Shown here: positions 8,165 to 15,916 of the stretch, one piece after another
Position numbering within the stretch: the first letter of the stretch is position 1
How the letters are laid out: every line of letters begins with the position of its first letter
Source: an uncultured Christensenella sp.
GTDB taxonomy: Bacteria; Bacillota; Clostridia; Christensenellales; UBA1242
Length of the DNA stretch: 26,384 nt
NCBI GenBank assembly: GCA_949293925.1
Contig: CASFFI010000005.1
Coordinates: 1-26,384 of the forward strand
Reading direction: 5' to 3'
Program-made: the position numbers and the translations under genes
The notes under the pieces: generated by a model
What the model was told of the DNA's origin: nothing
Databases searched by the model: none
Seen by the model: the letters and a program-made list of their open reading frames with translations, nothing else

Positions 8165-8443
8165 TTATTGAGCTTGTTGTTTTGCTTTCTCGTACTCAGC
8201 TAAAATTACTGAACTTAGAAGATTTCTTGTTTCAGTATTTAATGGATGAACAACATCTTTGCGTTCTCCTTCTGGTCTTTGCTTTGAAGGCATTGCTATA
8301 AAGCAACCATTCTTTCCTTCAATAATCTTAACATCATGTACGACAATAGCATTGTTGATAGTAAATGATGCGACCGCTTTGAATTTGCTGTCTGGTTTAG
8401 ACACTAGTCTAATTCTTACATCTGTAATTTCGATCGTCTGCAA
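8165..8443 (-). CDS. spoVG: SpoVG, nucleic-acid-binding regulator
   Basis: 92 residues, the full length of the SpoVG family, with the family start ITDVRIRLV, the FTINNAIVVHDVKIIEGKNG core and the MPSKQRPEGERKDVVHPLN stretch. SpoVG is a small cytoplasmic DNA/RNA-binding protein; in Bacillus it influences septation and sporulation, and in other Firmicutes it controls virulence and cell-wall genes. The start is TTG (minus strand, 8443). AAAGGGGG lies 8 nt upstream (8459-8452) and no ATG or GTG alternative is available, so the TTG call is well supported. It is a single-gene unit with its own terminator, convergent with the GLUG gene and divergent from the zinc-ribbon gene. Its presence alone does not prove that the organism sporulates. 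Confidence 0.96.
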   Translation of the reverse strand: MQTIEITDVRIRLVSKPDSKFKAVASFTINNAIVVHDVKIIEGKNGCFIAMPSKQRPEGERKDVVHPLNTETRNLLSSVILAEYEKAKQQAQ

Positions 8444-8582
8444 GTTGTATTCCCCCTTTATAAATTAACTAACAATGTAGTTATTATTATTTTATTATAA
8501 TTTTTAAAAAAAATCAAATATTTATAACAATTATTTATAATTAATGTTTTATATTATATTTACATACAATATTAAAAATTCT

Positions 8583-8611
8583 TTGATTTTATTATTTATA
8601 TTTGTTAAAAT
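8583..8611 (+). promoter_or_regulatory. Predicted promoter of the zinc-ribbon protein gene
   Basis: TTGATT (8583-8588), 17-bp spacer and extended -10 TGTTAAAAT (8603-8611). The predicted start near 8618 would leave only about 8 nt of leader before the ATG at 8626. Confidence 0.55.
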
Positions 8612-8625
8612 ATGACAGAGGTTTT

Positions 8626-9633
8626 ATGGATACTAATTGTATAAAATGTGGAGCAAAACTTTTCTATGACCCTAATAGTGAACAAATAAAATGTTCTTCT
8701 TGTAATAGTGTTTACAATATTGATAAAGAACTGAATGTGGGAATTAAGACATTAAATAATTATAAAGATTCTGATGAAATAAAAATTTCATCATTTTGCG
8801 CAAATTGTGGTGCAAGTGTTGATACTACTGATAATAATTTTGAAGGCGTTTGCCCTTATTGTAGAAGTCCGTTAAAAATTGAAACAAATTCCCAAGTCGC
8901 TGAGGGTATTATTCCGTTTAAATTTGATAAATCGCAAATACCTATTTTGATTAAAAAGAATGTTAAAAGGAAATTATTTCTACCTAAAGAGTTTAAAAAA
9001 TTTCAACAACTTGAAAATATTTTGGCTAGGTACATTCCTATAATAGTTTTTTCTGGAAGTACATTTTCTAAATATAGCGCAGTTTTAGTTTATAAAATTT
9101 ATAATGAAAGAGAAAATAATTATAGTTATTCGTATAGAAAAGTATATGGGGATATAAATTGTGACTACAACGATGTGGTTGTTGAAAATTGTTACAAAAC
9201 ACTGGATTCTGAAATAGAAGATATTTTGCCTTTTAATATTGATAACATGTACAAATTTAATGAAGATTTTTTAATGGGATATCCTGTTGAAAAAGAAGAA
9301 GATGAAATTACTAACAAATTTGAAAATAAAGCAAAATCTAAAATTCAGGATATTATAAAAGATAATATAAAATCAAGATATGATTGCGATTCAATTGAAG
9401 ACTTATATGTATCAACAGAGTATTTTGACACTAAATTTCAAAGGTTATATGTTCCAATTTATTTTTTGGAAATAAAATATAAAAATAAAATTTATAAACC
9501 AATAATTAATGGGCAAACCGGGAAGGTAGGAGGACACTTACCTAAATCTAAATTAAAAATGTTTTTTGGAATTTTAATAGTATTGTTGCCTATTATTTTT
9601 GTGTTGCTATTTTTGTTCCTATATAGTATTTAA
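8626..9633 (+). CDS. Double zinc-ribbon protein with C-terminal membrane anchor (YdjG-like)
   Basis: 335 residues from the ATG at 8626. An upstream in-frame TTG (8602) overlaps the promoter and is rejected; AGAGG lies 4 nt before the ATG. Two zinc ribbons open the protein: C5/C8-C23/C26 (TFIIB-like) and C58/C61-C76/C79. A middle domain begins GIIPFKFDKSQ at about 94, the usual hallmark of the family often named TFIIB-type zinc ribbon-containing protein or YdjG. The last ~28 residues form one hydrophobic segment (GILIVLLPIIFVLLFLFLYSI), so it is probably tail-anchored with the ribbons in the cytoplasm. Function is unknown; relatives are sometimes mislabelled as helicases although no helicase motif is present. 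It is followed 62 nt later by murC without a visible terminator. Confidence 0.7.
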   Translation: MDTNCIKCGAKLFYDPNSEQIKCSSCNSVYNIDKELNVGIKTLNNYKDSDEIKISSFCANCGASVDTTDNNFEGVCPYCRSPLKIETNSQVAEGIIPFKFDKSQIPILIKKNVKRKLFLPKEFKKFQQLENILARYIPIIVFSGSTFSKYSAVLVYKIYNERENNYSYSYRKVYGDINCDYNDVVVENCYKTLDSEIEDILPFNIDNMYKFNEDFLMGYPVEKEEDEITNKFENKAKSKIQDIIKDNIKSRYDCDSIEDLYVSTEYFDTKFQRLYVPIYFLEIKYKNKIYKPIINGQTGKVGGHLPKSKLKMFFGILIVLLPIIFVLLFLFLYSI

Positions 9634-9695
9634 TAATATTTTATAAATTTTTTAAAATGTTTATCAGTAGTACAGTTAAAAACATATATAATATT

Positions 9696-10931
9696 ATGAA
9701 AAATTATTATTTTATGGGTATTGGTGGAGTAAGTATGTATAAACTTGCTCTTTTTTTGTTTAATTTAGGATTTTCTGTTTCTGGCTATGATAAAGCTAAA
9801 TCTAAAAATACAACACAGTTGGAATATGCAAATATTAAAGTTTATTACAAACCCAATATTAATCATTTAAAAAATGTAGATGTGGTAGTCATAAATGGTG
9901 CCATCAGTGAAACATTTAAAGAATTGAAATATGCAAAGAAACACAATATTACTATAATAGATAGGGCTGAACTTTTATACAAGATTAGTTGCAAGTTTAA
10001 ATATGTTATAGCAGTCAGTGGCACACATGGGAAAACAACAACTGCAAATATGATATATCATATTTTAAGAAATGCAGGCTTAAAAGTCTCTTGTCATATT
10101 GGTGCAGAAATTGAAAATGATAGGCTTTGCATTGATGATGATTATCTGGTGGTTGAAGCCTGCGAATTTAATAGAAGTTTTTTAAAATTAAAACCATATA
10201 TAGGCATTGTTTTAAACGTCGAACCAGAACATTTGGATTGCTATAAGAATTTTAATGGCCTTAAAAATGCTTTTTCAAAATTTTTAAAACAGTCTACAAA
10301 CAAATTTGTGCTTTATAGCAATAATACAAAATTTTTGAAATCAAGACTAGATTGCAATTGGATTTCATCAGTTGGGAATTTTAATGAGAAAAATAAAGAA
10401 GTTGCTGTTTCTGTGTGTGAATTTATTGGAATAGATAAAGTCGATGCAAATAAATTTATGCAATCGTATTCTCCCGCAAAGCGAAGGCAGGAAGTAATAG
10501 GGCATATTAATGGTTTTTCTGTATTGCTTGATTATGCTCATCACCCTACTGAAGTAAATGAATTTATACATTGGTTTGGGTCTAATAATATGATAATTTT
10601 TCAACCACACACATATTCTAGAACAAAATTGTTGTTTAAAGAATTTCTAAATGTTTTTAAAAATCTTGATAATATTATAATTTACAAAGAGTATCCTGCA
10701 AGAGAAAAAAAATGTGATGGTGTAACAGCAAAACAATTATTTAATTCATTAAAGTTATTAAATAATAAGGCATTATATTTAAAAAATGCTTTTAAACTAA
10801 AAAGATATATTTATAAATTTGCTAATTCAAAAATCGCATTTGTCGGCGCAGGAGATATTGACAAAGTCGCAAAATTTTGCATAAAGTCAAAAAAAAATTT
10901 AAAACCTGTTGACAAAATGTATAAAGTTTAA
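9696..10931 (+). CDS. murC: UDP-N-acetylmuramate--L-alanine ligase, short form
   Basis: Cytoplasmic ligase that adds L-alanine to UDP-MurNAc using ATP, the first amino-acid step of peptidoglycan synthesis. 411 residues from the ATG at 9696, chosen because MKNYYFMGIGGVSM matches the MurC N-terminus; an in-frame ATG at 9657 would add 13 unrelated residues. Neither ATG has a ribosome binding site. Motifs: GIGGVSM (8-14), ATP loop SGTHGKTT (about 108-115), VVEACEFNRSFL, NVEPEHLD, and DYAHHPTE (279-286). Between EHLD and DYAHHPTE there are about 100 residues where classical MurC has about 150; the missing part is the beta-rich segment of the central domain. GNFNEKN (about 227-233) seems to replace the usual GxHNxxN motif, with Phe for His. 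It looks functional but compact. Mpl/MurC-like relatives are an alternative. Confidence 0.87.
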   Translation: MKNYYFMGIGGVSMYKLALFLFNLGFSVSGYDKAKSKNTTQLEYANIKVYYKPNINHLKNVDVVVINGAISETFKELKYAKKHNITIIDRAELLYKISCKFKYVIAVSGTHGKTTTANMIYHILRNAGLKVSCHIGAEIENDRLCIDDDYLVVEACEFNRSFLKLKPYIGIVLNVEPEHLDCYKNFNGLKNAFSKFLKQSTNKFVLYSNNTKFLKSRLDCNWISSVGNFNEKNKEVAVSVCEFIGIDKVDANKFMQSYSPAKRRQEVIGHINGFSVLLDYAHHPTEVNEFIHWFGSNNMIIFQPHTYSRTKLLFKEFLNVFKNLDNIIIYKEYPAREKKCDGVTAKQLFNSLKLLNNKALYLKNAFKLKRYIYKFANSKIAFVGAGDIDKVAKFCIKSKKNLKPVDKMYKV

Positions 10932-10937
10932 TATAAT
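10909..10937 (+). promoter_or_regulatory. Consensus promoter of rpmE overlapping the end of murC
   Basis: TTGACA (10909-10914), 17-bp spacer and TATAAT (10932-10937), both perfect. The -35 lies in the last codons of murC and the -10 starts directly after its TAA. The predicted start near 10944 leaves a leader of about 28 nt. Confidence 0.88.
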
Positions 10938-10971
10938 CTACATATTGCAAATTACAATTTAGGAGTAAAAT

Positions 10972-11184
10972 ATGAAAAAGAATATACATCCAAATTATCA
11001 CGAAGTTACTGTTACATGCGCTTGTGGTGAAACTTTTAAAACAAAGTCAACTGTTGCTGGTGATGAAATAAAATTAGATATTTGCTCAAAATGCCACCCT
11101 TTCTTTACAGGGCAACAAAAAATTGTTGATAACAGTGGTAGAGTAGAAAAGTTCTTGAAAAAATTCCAAAATTCTAACAAATAG
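10972..11184 (+). CDS. rpmE: 50S ribosomal protein L31, zinc-binding form
   Basis: 70 residues. MKKNIHPNYHEVTVTCACGE is the L31 start, and C16, C18, C38 and C41 form the zinc site of the C+ form, as opposed to the zinc-free paralogue made under zinc limitation. L31 bridges the 50S central protuberance and the 30S head. AGGAG (10961-10965) lies 6 nt before the ATG. It has its own strong promoter and is closed by an unusual terminator. Upstream of prmC-prfA is a common place for rpmE in Firmicutes. Confidence 0.97.
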   Translation: MKKNIHPNYHEVTVTCACGETFKTKSTVAGDEIKLDICSKCHPFFTGQQKIVDNSGRVEKFLKKFQNSNK

Positions 11185-11185
11185 C

Positions 11186-11252
11186 AAAATACGCCTTAAG
11201 GTTACACCTTAAAAGTTTTTTATAAACTTTTTTATACAAGGCGTATTTTTTT
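11186..11252 (+). terminator. Three-way-junction terminator after rpmE
   Basis: An outer 12-bp stem AAAATACGCCTT (11186-11197) / AAGGCGTATTTT (11238-11249) encloses two hairpins: AAGGT-TAC-ACCTT (11198-11202 / 11206-11210; stem region 11196-11212) and AAAAGTTT / AAACTTTT (11211-11218 / 11224-11231). The outer stem ends in a T-run (11246-11252). It starts right after the rpmE stop and ends 11 nt before prmC. Some read-through is probably needed to reach prmC, as I see no other promoter in the remaining gap. Confidence 0.8.
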
Positions 11253-11263
11253 GTGAGGAAAAA

Positions 11264-12094
11264 ATGAATTTGATTGATTTTAAAAAAGTAAGATCACATT
11301 TTAAAAGCTTGTTTGAAAAATCTTCAATACCAGGTGTTGAATTTGATGAAATTGCTTCAAGAGTTTTGAATATTAATCGTCTTGATTTATTTTCAGTTAT
11401 AACAATTTCACGCAAGCAATTAAAAACTATTTTAAAATGTGCAAAAAAGCGATTAAAACATGTTCCAATTTCTAGCATTTTTAATTATTCATACTTTTAT
11501 GGACGAAAATTTTTCGTAAACAATAACGTATTGACGCCTAGATTTGATACTGAAATTGTTGTTAATAAAGCCTTGGATTATATTAATTATAATTCTAAAG
11601 TGTTAGATATTTTTTCTGGTTCGGGTTGCATAGGAATTACTATTAATCTCGAAACTAAAGCTAGCGTTGTCTGTTCAGATATTTCAAAGAAATCTTGTAA
11701 AGTAATTAAAAAGAATGCAAAACAGTTGTCGGCAAATGTCAATGTTGTTTGTTCAAATTTGTTTGATAAAATAGTAGGGAAATTTGACGTGATTGTTGCT
11801 AACCCACCTTATATTGAAAGTAATGAAATATCTAGTCTTGAGCCGGAAGTTAAATATTATGACCCAATTTTAGCATTAGACGGCGGAAAAGATGGTTTGA
11901 ATTTTTATAAAACTTTAGCACAAAACATTAAAAATTATCTTTATCCTTCTGGAATTTTGGTTATGGAAATTGGTTATAATCAAGCTGAATGTGTTAAAAA
12001 AATTTTTAATGGTGTTTTTAATTTGGTTGAATGTTATTGCGATTTAGACGAATTGCCTAGAGTAATTATATGTAAAAACTTAAAAGGAGATTAA
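11264..12094 (+). CDS. prmC: Peptide chain release factor N5-glutamine methyltransferase
   Basis: 276 residues. PrmC (HemK) uses S-adenosylmethionine to methylate the glutamine of the GGQ motif in release factors RF1 and RF2, which raises termination efficiency. A small helical N-terminal domain (about 1-75) precedes the Rossmann methyltransferase domain with SAM loop VLDIFSGSGCIGI (about 113-125) and the catalytic NPPY (180-183), followed by LALDGGKDGLNFY, which is typical of PrmC. GAGG (11255-11258 region) lies about 5 nt before the ATG. Its last base overlaps the first ATG of prfA, its substrate, so the two are probably translationally coupled. Confidence 0.96.
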   Translation: MNLIDFKKVRSHFKSLFEKSSIPGVEFDEIASRVLNINRLDLFSVITISRKQLKTILKCAKKRLKHVPISSIFNYSYFYGRKFFVNNNVLTPRFDTEIVVNKALDYINYNSKVLDIFSGSGCIGITINLETKASVVCSDISKKSCKVIKKNAKQLSANVNVVCSNLFDKIVGKFDVIVANPPYIESNEISSLEPEVKYYDPILALDGGKDGLNFYKTLAQNIKNYLYPSGILVMEIGYNQAECVKKIFNGVFNLVECYCDLDELPRVIICKNLKGD

Positions 12095-13170
12095 TGTTTA
12101 TGTTATCAAAATTGTCAACTATTAAAGAAAAATTTGAATATTTATCAAAAAAAATAGCAGACCCTGATGTTATAGCTGATAATGCTTCTTGGCAAAAGTT
12201 GGTTAAAGAACACAGCAATTTACAACCGATTGTTGAAGAATATGATAATTATTTATCTTTAAAAAACCAACTAGAAGATAGTGAATCAATGCTTAAAACA
12301 GAAAATGACCCTGAAATGAAATCTATGTTAAACGATGAAATCGTAAGACTAAATAAAGCTATTAAAGACAGTGAAGAAAATCTTAAAGTTTTGCTTCTTC
12401 CAAAGGATGAAAATGATACTAAAAATGTCGTTTTAGAAATCAGAGGTGGGGCAGGTGGTGAAGAATCTGCACTTTTTGCTCATAGTTTGTTTAGAATGTA
12501 TAAAATGTATTGCGATAGCCACAAATTTAAGTGCGAAATTGTAAATGTTGAAGAAACAGAATTAGGGGGTATTAAAGAAGTTACTGCCCTTATTAAAGGT
12601 AAAAATGCTTATGCAACTTTTAAGTTTGAAAGCGGTGTTCATCGTGTTCAACGCGTCCCTGAAACTGAAAGTCAAGGAAGAATTCATACTTCTACTGTAA
12701 CAGTTGCCGTTTTGCCTGAAATGGAAGAAGTTGATGTTCAAATTGACCCAAAAGACTTGAGAATCGATATTTACAGAAGTGGTGGCGCTGGTGGTCAAAA
12801 TGTTAACAAGGTTAGCTCTGCAGTTAGAATTACACATATCCCTACTGGTATTGTTGTCGCTTGTCAAGATGAAAGAAGTCAGTTGATGAATAAGGAAAAA
12901 GCAATGACAACTTTGCGTGCTAAAATATATGATTTGTATCAAGGAGCAAAAGAAAGCGAATATAAACAAAACCGTAAAGACCAAATTGGCTCGGGGGATA
13001 GAAGTGAGCGCATTAGAACATACAATTTCCCACAGGGCAGAGTTACAGATCATAGAATTAATTTGTCGTTGTACAATATAGAAGCCTTTATGGACGGTGA
13101 TTTAGACGAAATGTTTAAAGCATTAACTATAGCAGACCAACAGAAAAAATTGGCATCTAGCGAAGATTAA
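12094..13170 (+). CDS. prfA: Peptide chain release factor 1
   Basis: 358 residues (356 if the second ATG at 12100 is used, which matches the family N-terminus slightly better). RF1 reads UAA and UAG and triggers peptide release on the ribosome. The codon-recognition tripeptide of the PxT type is PET in RVPETESQGR (about 189-191), and the catalytic GGQ is at about 233-235 in RSGGAGGQNVNK. AGGAG (12085-12089) is 4 nt before the first and 10 nt before the second ATG. The TAATG overlap with prmC suggests coupling. RF1 suits this window, where TAG ends 12 of 32 genes and TGA ends none. Confidence 0.98.
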   Translation: MFMLSKLSTIKEKFEYLSKKIADPDVIADNASWQKLVKEHSNLQPIVEEYDNYLSLKNQLEDSESMLKTENDPEMKSMLNDEIVRLNKAIKDSEENLKVLLLPKDENDTKNVVLEIRGGAGGEESALFAHSLFRMYKMYCDSHKFKCEIVNVEETELGGIKEVTALIKGKNAYATFKFESGVHRVQRVPETESQGRIHTSTVTVAVLPEMEEVDVQIDPKDLRIDIYRSGGAGGQNVNKVSSAVRITHIPTGIVVACQDERSQLMNKEKAMTTLRAKIYDLYQGAKESEYKQNRKDQIGSGDRSERIRTYNFPQGRVTDHRINLSLYNIEAFMDGDLDEMFKALTIADQQKKLASSED

Positions 13171-13184
13171 TCGCTAGATTTTTT
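13156..13184 (+). terminator. Intrinsic terminator of prmC-prfA, overlapping the prfA stop codon
   Basis: TCTAGCGA (13156-13163), a 7-nt loop containing the TAA stop, and TCGCTAGA (13171-13178) form a perfect 8-bp stem followed by six T (13179-13184). Confidence 0.92.
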
Positions 13185-13209
13185 ATTGATTTTTATATAT
13201 TATATTTCG

Positions 13210-13239
13210 TTGATTTTTTATTTAATTATATGTTACAAT
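13210..13239 (+). promoter_or_regulatory. Predicted promoter of the 554-residue unknown gene
   Basis: TTGATT (13210-13215), 18-bp spacer, extended -10 TGTTACAAT (13231-13239). The start near 13246 gives a leader of about 13 nt. Confidence 0.6.
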
Positions 13240-13258
13240 AAATTTAATAGGAGTGCAT

Positions 13259-14923
13259 ATGGGTAAATATTATAAAGAATATGCAAATTTAGATGATGAA
13301 ATTGATGACGAAATTGAAATAGAATTCGACAAATTTCAAAAAATGGAGCAGGTAGTTTTCGGCAATCTTTTGGGCGATTTTTTGCAGGATGGCAAATATT
13401 CTGTAGATAGAGATATTTGTGCTGAACTAATTCACATTGAAAAAGTAGTAGTAGGGGAATTTGGTAATGAAATTCAATTGAAATCTCCTATAAAATTCGA
13501 AACTTTCCCTTGCTTTATTTTGCGTGTCAAAGATACTAGAATAGGCTTGTATCTTTTAGAAGAAATAAATCACGCTGGTAATGAATCTATCGGTTCTGGT
13601 AGTTATTGCGACATTAATGAATTTTTAGTAGATGAAATGAAATTTTCTACAGATAATGTTATTCTAAATCTTAACGAAGCTTATAAAAAATATAATATTA
13701 CTAAAAAGTTAGATGAAGGTAATATTAAAGAAATTTCCGAAATCGATAAATATAAAGATTATAATGCAATTTTAAAGAAATTGGCTTTAAATAAATTAAA
13801 GCAAAACATTTTAATAGAAAATCACGACTTATTAGAAAATATTGAACAAAAGTACATTGACAAAATCTTAAAACAACTCGAAAATTATCCAGAGTTTAAG
13901 TATATCGTAACTAACGAATTAGAAGGTGCATTAATAGATAAAACAGAATTTATTTCTAAAAATAAACCTTTTTATAATCGGGCTTTTAGAGAATTGCTAG
14001 ATGATGTTATTTTTATGAATGATGGAGAACTTAGCGAAAAGGATAGAGAAGAATTTTATGCTAAACAAAAAGATGCAAAGCAAGAGTATTCGTTATCTTC
14101 ATCAAAAATAAAAGATTTAATTGAGCAAGTTCAAAAACCTGAAGATATACAATCAAGAGAATATCTTGAAAATATCGAAAATAAAAATGAAAATGAAATA
14201 TCAAAATTAAATGAAACTAAATTAAAATCTAAGCAGAAATCAAAAGCAAAAGAAACTCAAGCTGAAATTGAAGCTGCTGTTAATGCTCATCAAAAAGAGA
14301 AACTTGAAAACGATAAAATAACTAACAAACAAAAACAAAAGAAAGAACAGCAAGAAAAGAAAAAACTAAGCAGAGAAAAAACTGAAATTAATAAATCTCG
14401 TGAACAGGTGGATTTGGGTGCAGAAACCAAGAAAGAAGATATTACAAAAACACCTAAAACTAAACAAACACAAGGTACAAAACAAACATCTAAAATAAAT
14501 GAAATACCTGAAAATAAACAAACTCAACTTGGTCGAAGGTCAAGAAAAATAGAGTCTGAACGAACTCAAACCCCTAGGGGTAATAAGGTTGAAATTCCTG
14601 TCACTCAAGCACCAAATAAACAAGTTACACAAGAGCCTGTTAATAATCAAACAAAAAACTCAAATAGACAAGAGAGTCTGTTGCAAAGAGAATTATTGGA
14701 AAACGAACAGAAAGCTATAAATACACAACCTCCTCAAGAAAAAACTTCATCAAGTGCAAAAAATAAACAAAATACGAATATATACGATAGAACAATATCT
14801 CAAAAACAGGGAGTAGAATTTGAAAAAACACTAATAGACAAAACTGATACACCTTTCGGACAATTTGTGCTTTCACATTTGGATAAAAAAGAGATTAGTA
14901 GTGAAGTAGTGAACAAGAGATAA
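13259..14923 (+). CDS. Unknown protein with acidic N-terminus and long disordered K/Q/E/N-rich C-terminal half
   Basis: I do not recognise it. 554 residues from the ATG at 13259, which has AGGAG 5 nt upstream; the in-frame GTG at 13253 lies inside that site. Visible parts: an acidic stretch (LDDEIDDEIEIEFD, about 11-24); an apparently folded mixed alpha/beta region (about 28-150, with GNEIQLKSPIKFETFPCFILRV); a helical lysine-rich region (about 150-300); a low-complexity segment of K, Q, E, N, T and P (about 300-505), probably coiled coil then disordered; and a more ordered end (TDTPFGQFVLSHLDKKE). No signal peptide, membrane segment or enzyme motif is visible. Its own promoter and terminator make it a single-gene unit. 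A scaffold or nucleic-acid-associated role is possible but not shown. Confidence 0.75.
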   Translation: MGKYYKEYANLDDEIDDEIEIEFDKFQKMEQVVFGNLLGDFLQDGKYSVDRDICAELIHIEKVVVGEFGNEIQLKSPIKFETFPCFILRVKDTRIGLYLLEEINHAGNESIGSGSYCDINEFLVDEMKFSTDNVILNLNEAYKKYNITKKLDEGNIKEISEIDKYKDYNAILKKLALNKLKQNILIENHDLLENIEQKYIDKILKQLENYPEFKYIVTNELEGALIDKTEFISKNKPFYNRAFRELLDDVIFMNDGELSEKDREEFYAKQKDAKQEYSLSSSKIKDLIEQVQKPEDIQSREYLENIENKNENEISKLNETKLKSKQKSKAKETQAEIEAAVNAHQKEKLENDKITNKQKQKKEQQEKKKLSREKTEINKSREQVDLGAETKKEDITKTPKTKQTQGTKQTSKINEIPENKQTQLGRRSRKIESERTQTPRGNKVEIPVTQAPNKQVTQEPVNNQTKNSNRQESLLQRELLENEQKAINTQPPQEKTSSSAKNKQNTNIYDRTISQKQGVEFEKTLIDKTDTPFGQFVLSHLDKKEISSEVVNKR

Positions 14924-14945
14924 TATCTAAATCTAGTTTATAATT

Positions 14946-14981
14946 AAAAAATAAATTGGTTTTAAACCCAATTTATTTTTT
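14946..14981. terminator. Bidirectional terminator between two convergent unknown genes
   Basis: AAAAAATAAATTGG (14946-14959) pairs with CCAATTTATTTTTT (14968-14981), a 14-bp perfect stem with an 8-nt loop, bounded by A-run and T-run on either strand. It lies 22 nt after the plus-strand stop and 3 nt after the minus-strand stop. Confidence 0.88.
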
Positions 14982-14984
14982 ATC

Positions 14985-15686
14985 CTATCTTATTTTATTG
15001 TTTTTTTTAATATTTTTATAACTACCTGTACAATATGCTTTTAAAGAATCTATCATCAAGTCAACATTTTGTTGATATTCATCTTTAGTTTTTGAAACAG
15101 ATGATAATTTTATTAAGGTGCTTATTAGTTCTTTATACATTTCAAAGTAATTTACTGAAGTATCGTCATCAAATGCAATATTCGCCACAAAACATCTAAT
15201 ATTATGTTTTTGAAGTTCTGTTAATTTCAAGTTTTCAGGTAAGTATTCTGTAATTGCTGATATCATATTATTGTTCAAGGTGCCGCGAGCATATTTTACT
15301 AAATCATAATTATCCCTAATTTCTTTGCTTTGCTTTTTATAAAGGTCGGCAACTTCTTCTTTATAGGAGTCAAGATAATCTTTAAAGTTGTTTCTTGTAG
15401 ATACATAGAAGTTCGTTTCATCTTCACTGAAATATTTTAAAATATAATTATTAAGAAATTTATTTACTTCTTTAAAATTTTCTTTTTTAAATATCTCTTT
15501 ATTGTATTTGTCAAAATCTTTTTGAAGATGTCTGTTTTGAGAAATTACTATGTTTGAAATTACAATATTAAACACAGTAGCAATTTCTTCAGCATATTGA
15601 ACTTTCATTTGTTCTATGTAATCATCTAAATTATTAGGGAAATTGTTACCTGCACTTATAAAATTCCAATTAATTTGATATGACAT
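14985..15686 (-). CDS. Unknown predicted helical protein
   Basis: I do not recognise it. 233 residues from the minus-strand ATG at 15686, chosen because GGAGG (15695-15691) lies 4 nt upstream; a longer in-frame start at 15710 would cover that site. The sequence is charged and rich in N, K, E, Y and L with little glycine or proline, and looks mostly alpha-helical, with regular hydrophobic spacing in about 80-215. No signal peptide, membrane segment, zinc site or nucleotide-binding loop is seen. It is convergent with the 554-residue unknown gene and shares its terminator. Stop TAG. The promoter is unclear: TTTACA (15737-15732) with GATAAA (15716-15711) has only a 15-bp spacer. Confidence 0.75.
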   Translation of the reverse strand: MSYQINWNFISAGNNFPNNLDDYIEQMKVQYAEEIATVFNIVISNIVISQNRHLQKDFDKYNKEIFKKENFKEVNKFLNNYILKYFSEDETNFYVSTRNNFKDYLDSYKEEVADLYKKQSKEIRDNYDLVKYARGTLNNNMISAITEYLPENLKLTELQKHNIRCFVANIAFDDDTSVNYFEMYKELISTLIKLSSVSKTKDEYQQNVDLMIDSLKAYCTGSYKNIKKNNKIR

Positions 15687-15881
15687 AGGACCTCCATTAA
15701 TTTTTTTCATTTTATCATATAAAAATTAATTTGTAAATACTTGTAATTAAAATTTTTTATATTTTCTTAATTATTGGCATCAAAAAATGTTTATGATTTC
15801 ATATTTATCGTTCTTTTTATTTTTCCTTTTTTTAAAGTTAGTCTTTTTGTCGATTTTTATTTAAAAAGTTTTTAAAATCTA

Positions 15882-15910
15882 TTGACAAATCTTTGGTTGT
15901 TTGATAAAAT
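15882..15910 (+). promoter_or_regulatory. Promoter of the S10-spc ribosomal protein operon
   Basis: TTGACA (15882-15887, perfect), 17-bp spacer, TAAAAT (15905-15910, 5 of 6). The predicted start near 15917 gives a leader of about 315 nt before rpsJ. No other comparable promoter is visible up to the window end. Confidence 0.82.
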
Positions 15911-15916
15911 CTTTTT

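Noticed and set aside
8494..8522. Promoter for spoVG
   Set aside because: TATAAT (minus strand, 8499-8494) fits, but no recognisable -35 stands at 16-18 bp, and a sigma-H type promoter cannot be claimed from this sequence.
12562..13053. 163-codon open frame opposite prfA
   Set aside because: It is the antisense shadow of the highly conserved release factor 1 gene; its product has low-complexity S/F/N composition and no ribosome binding site.
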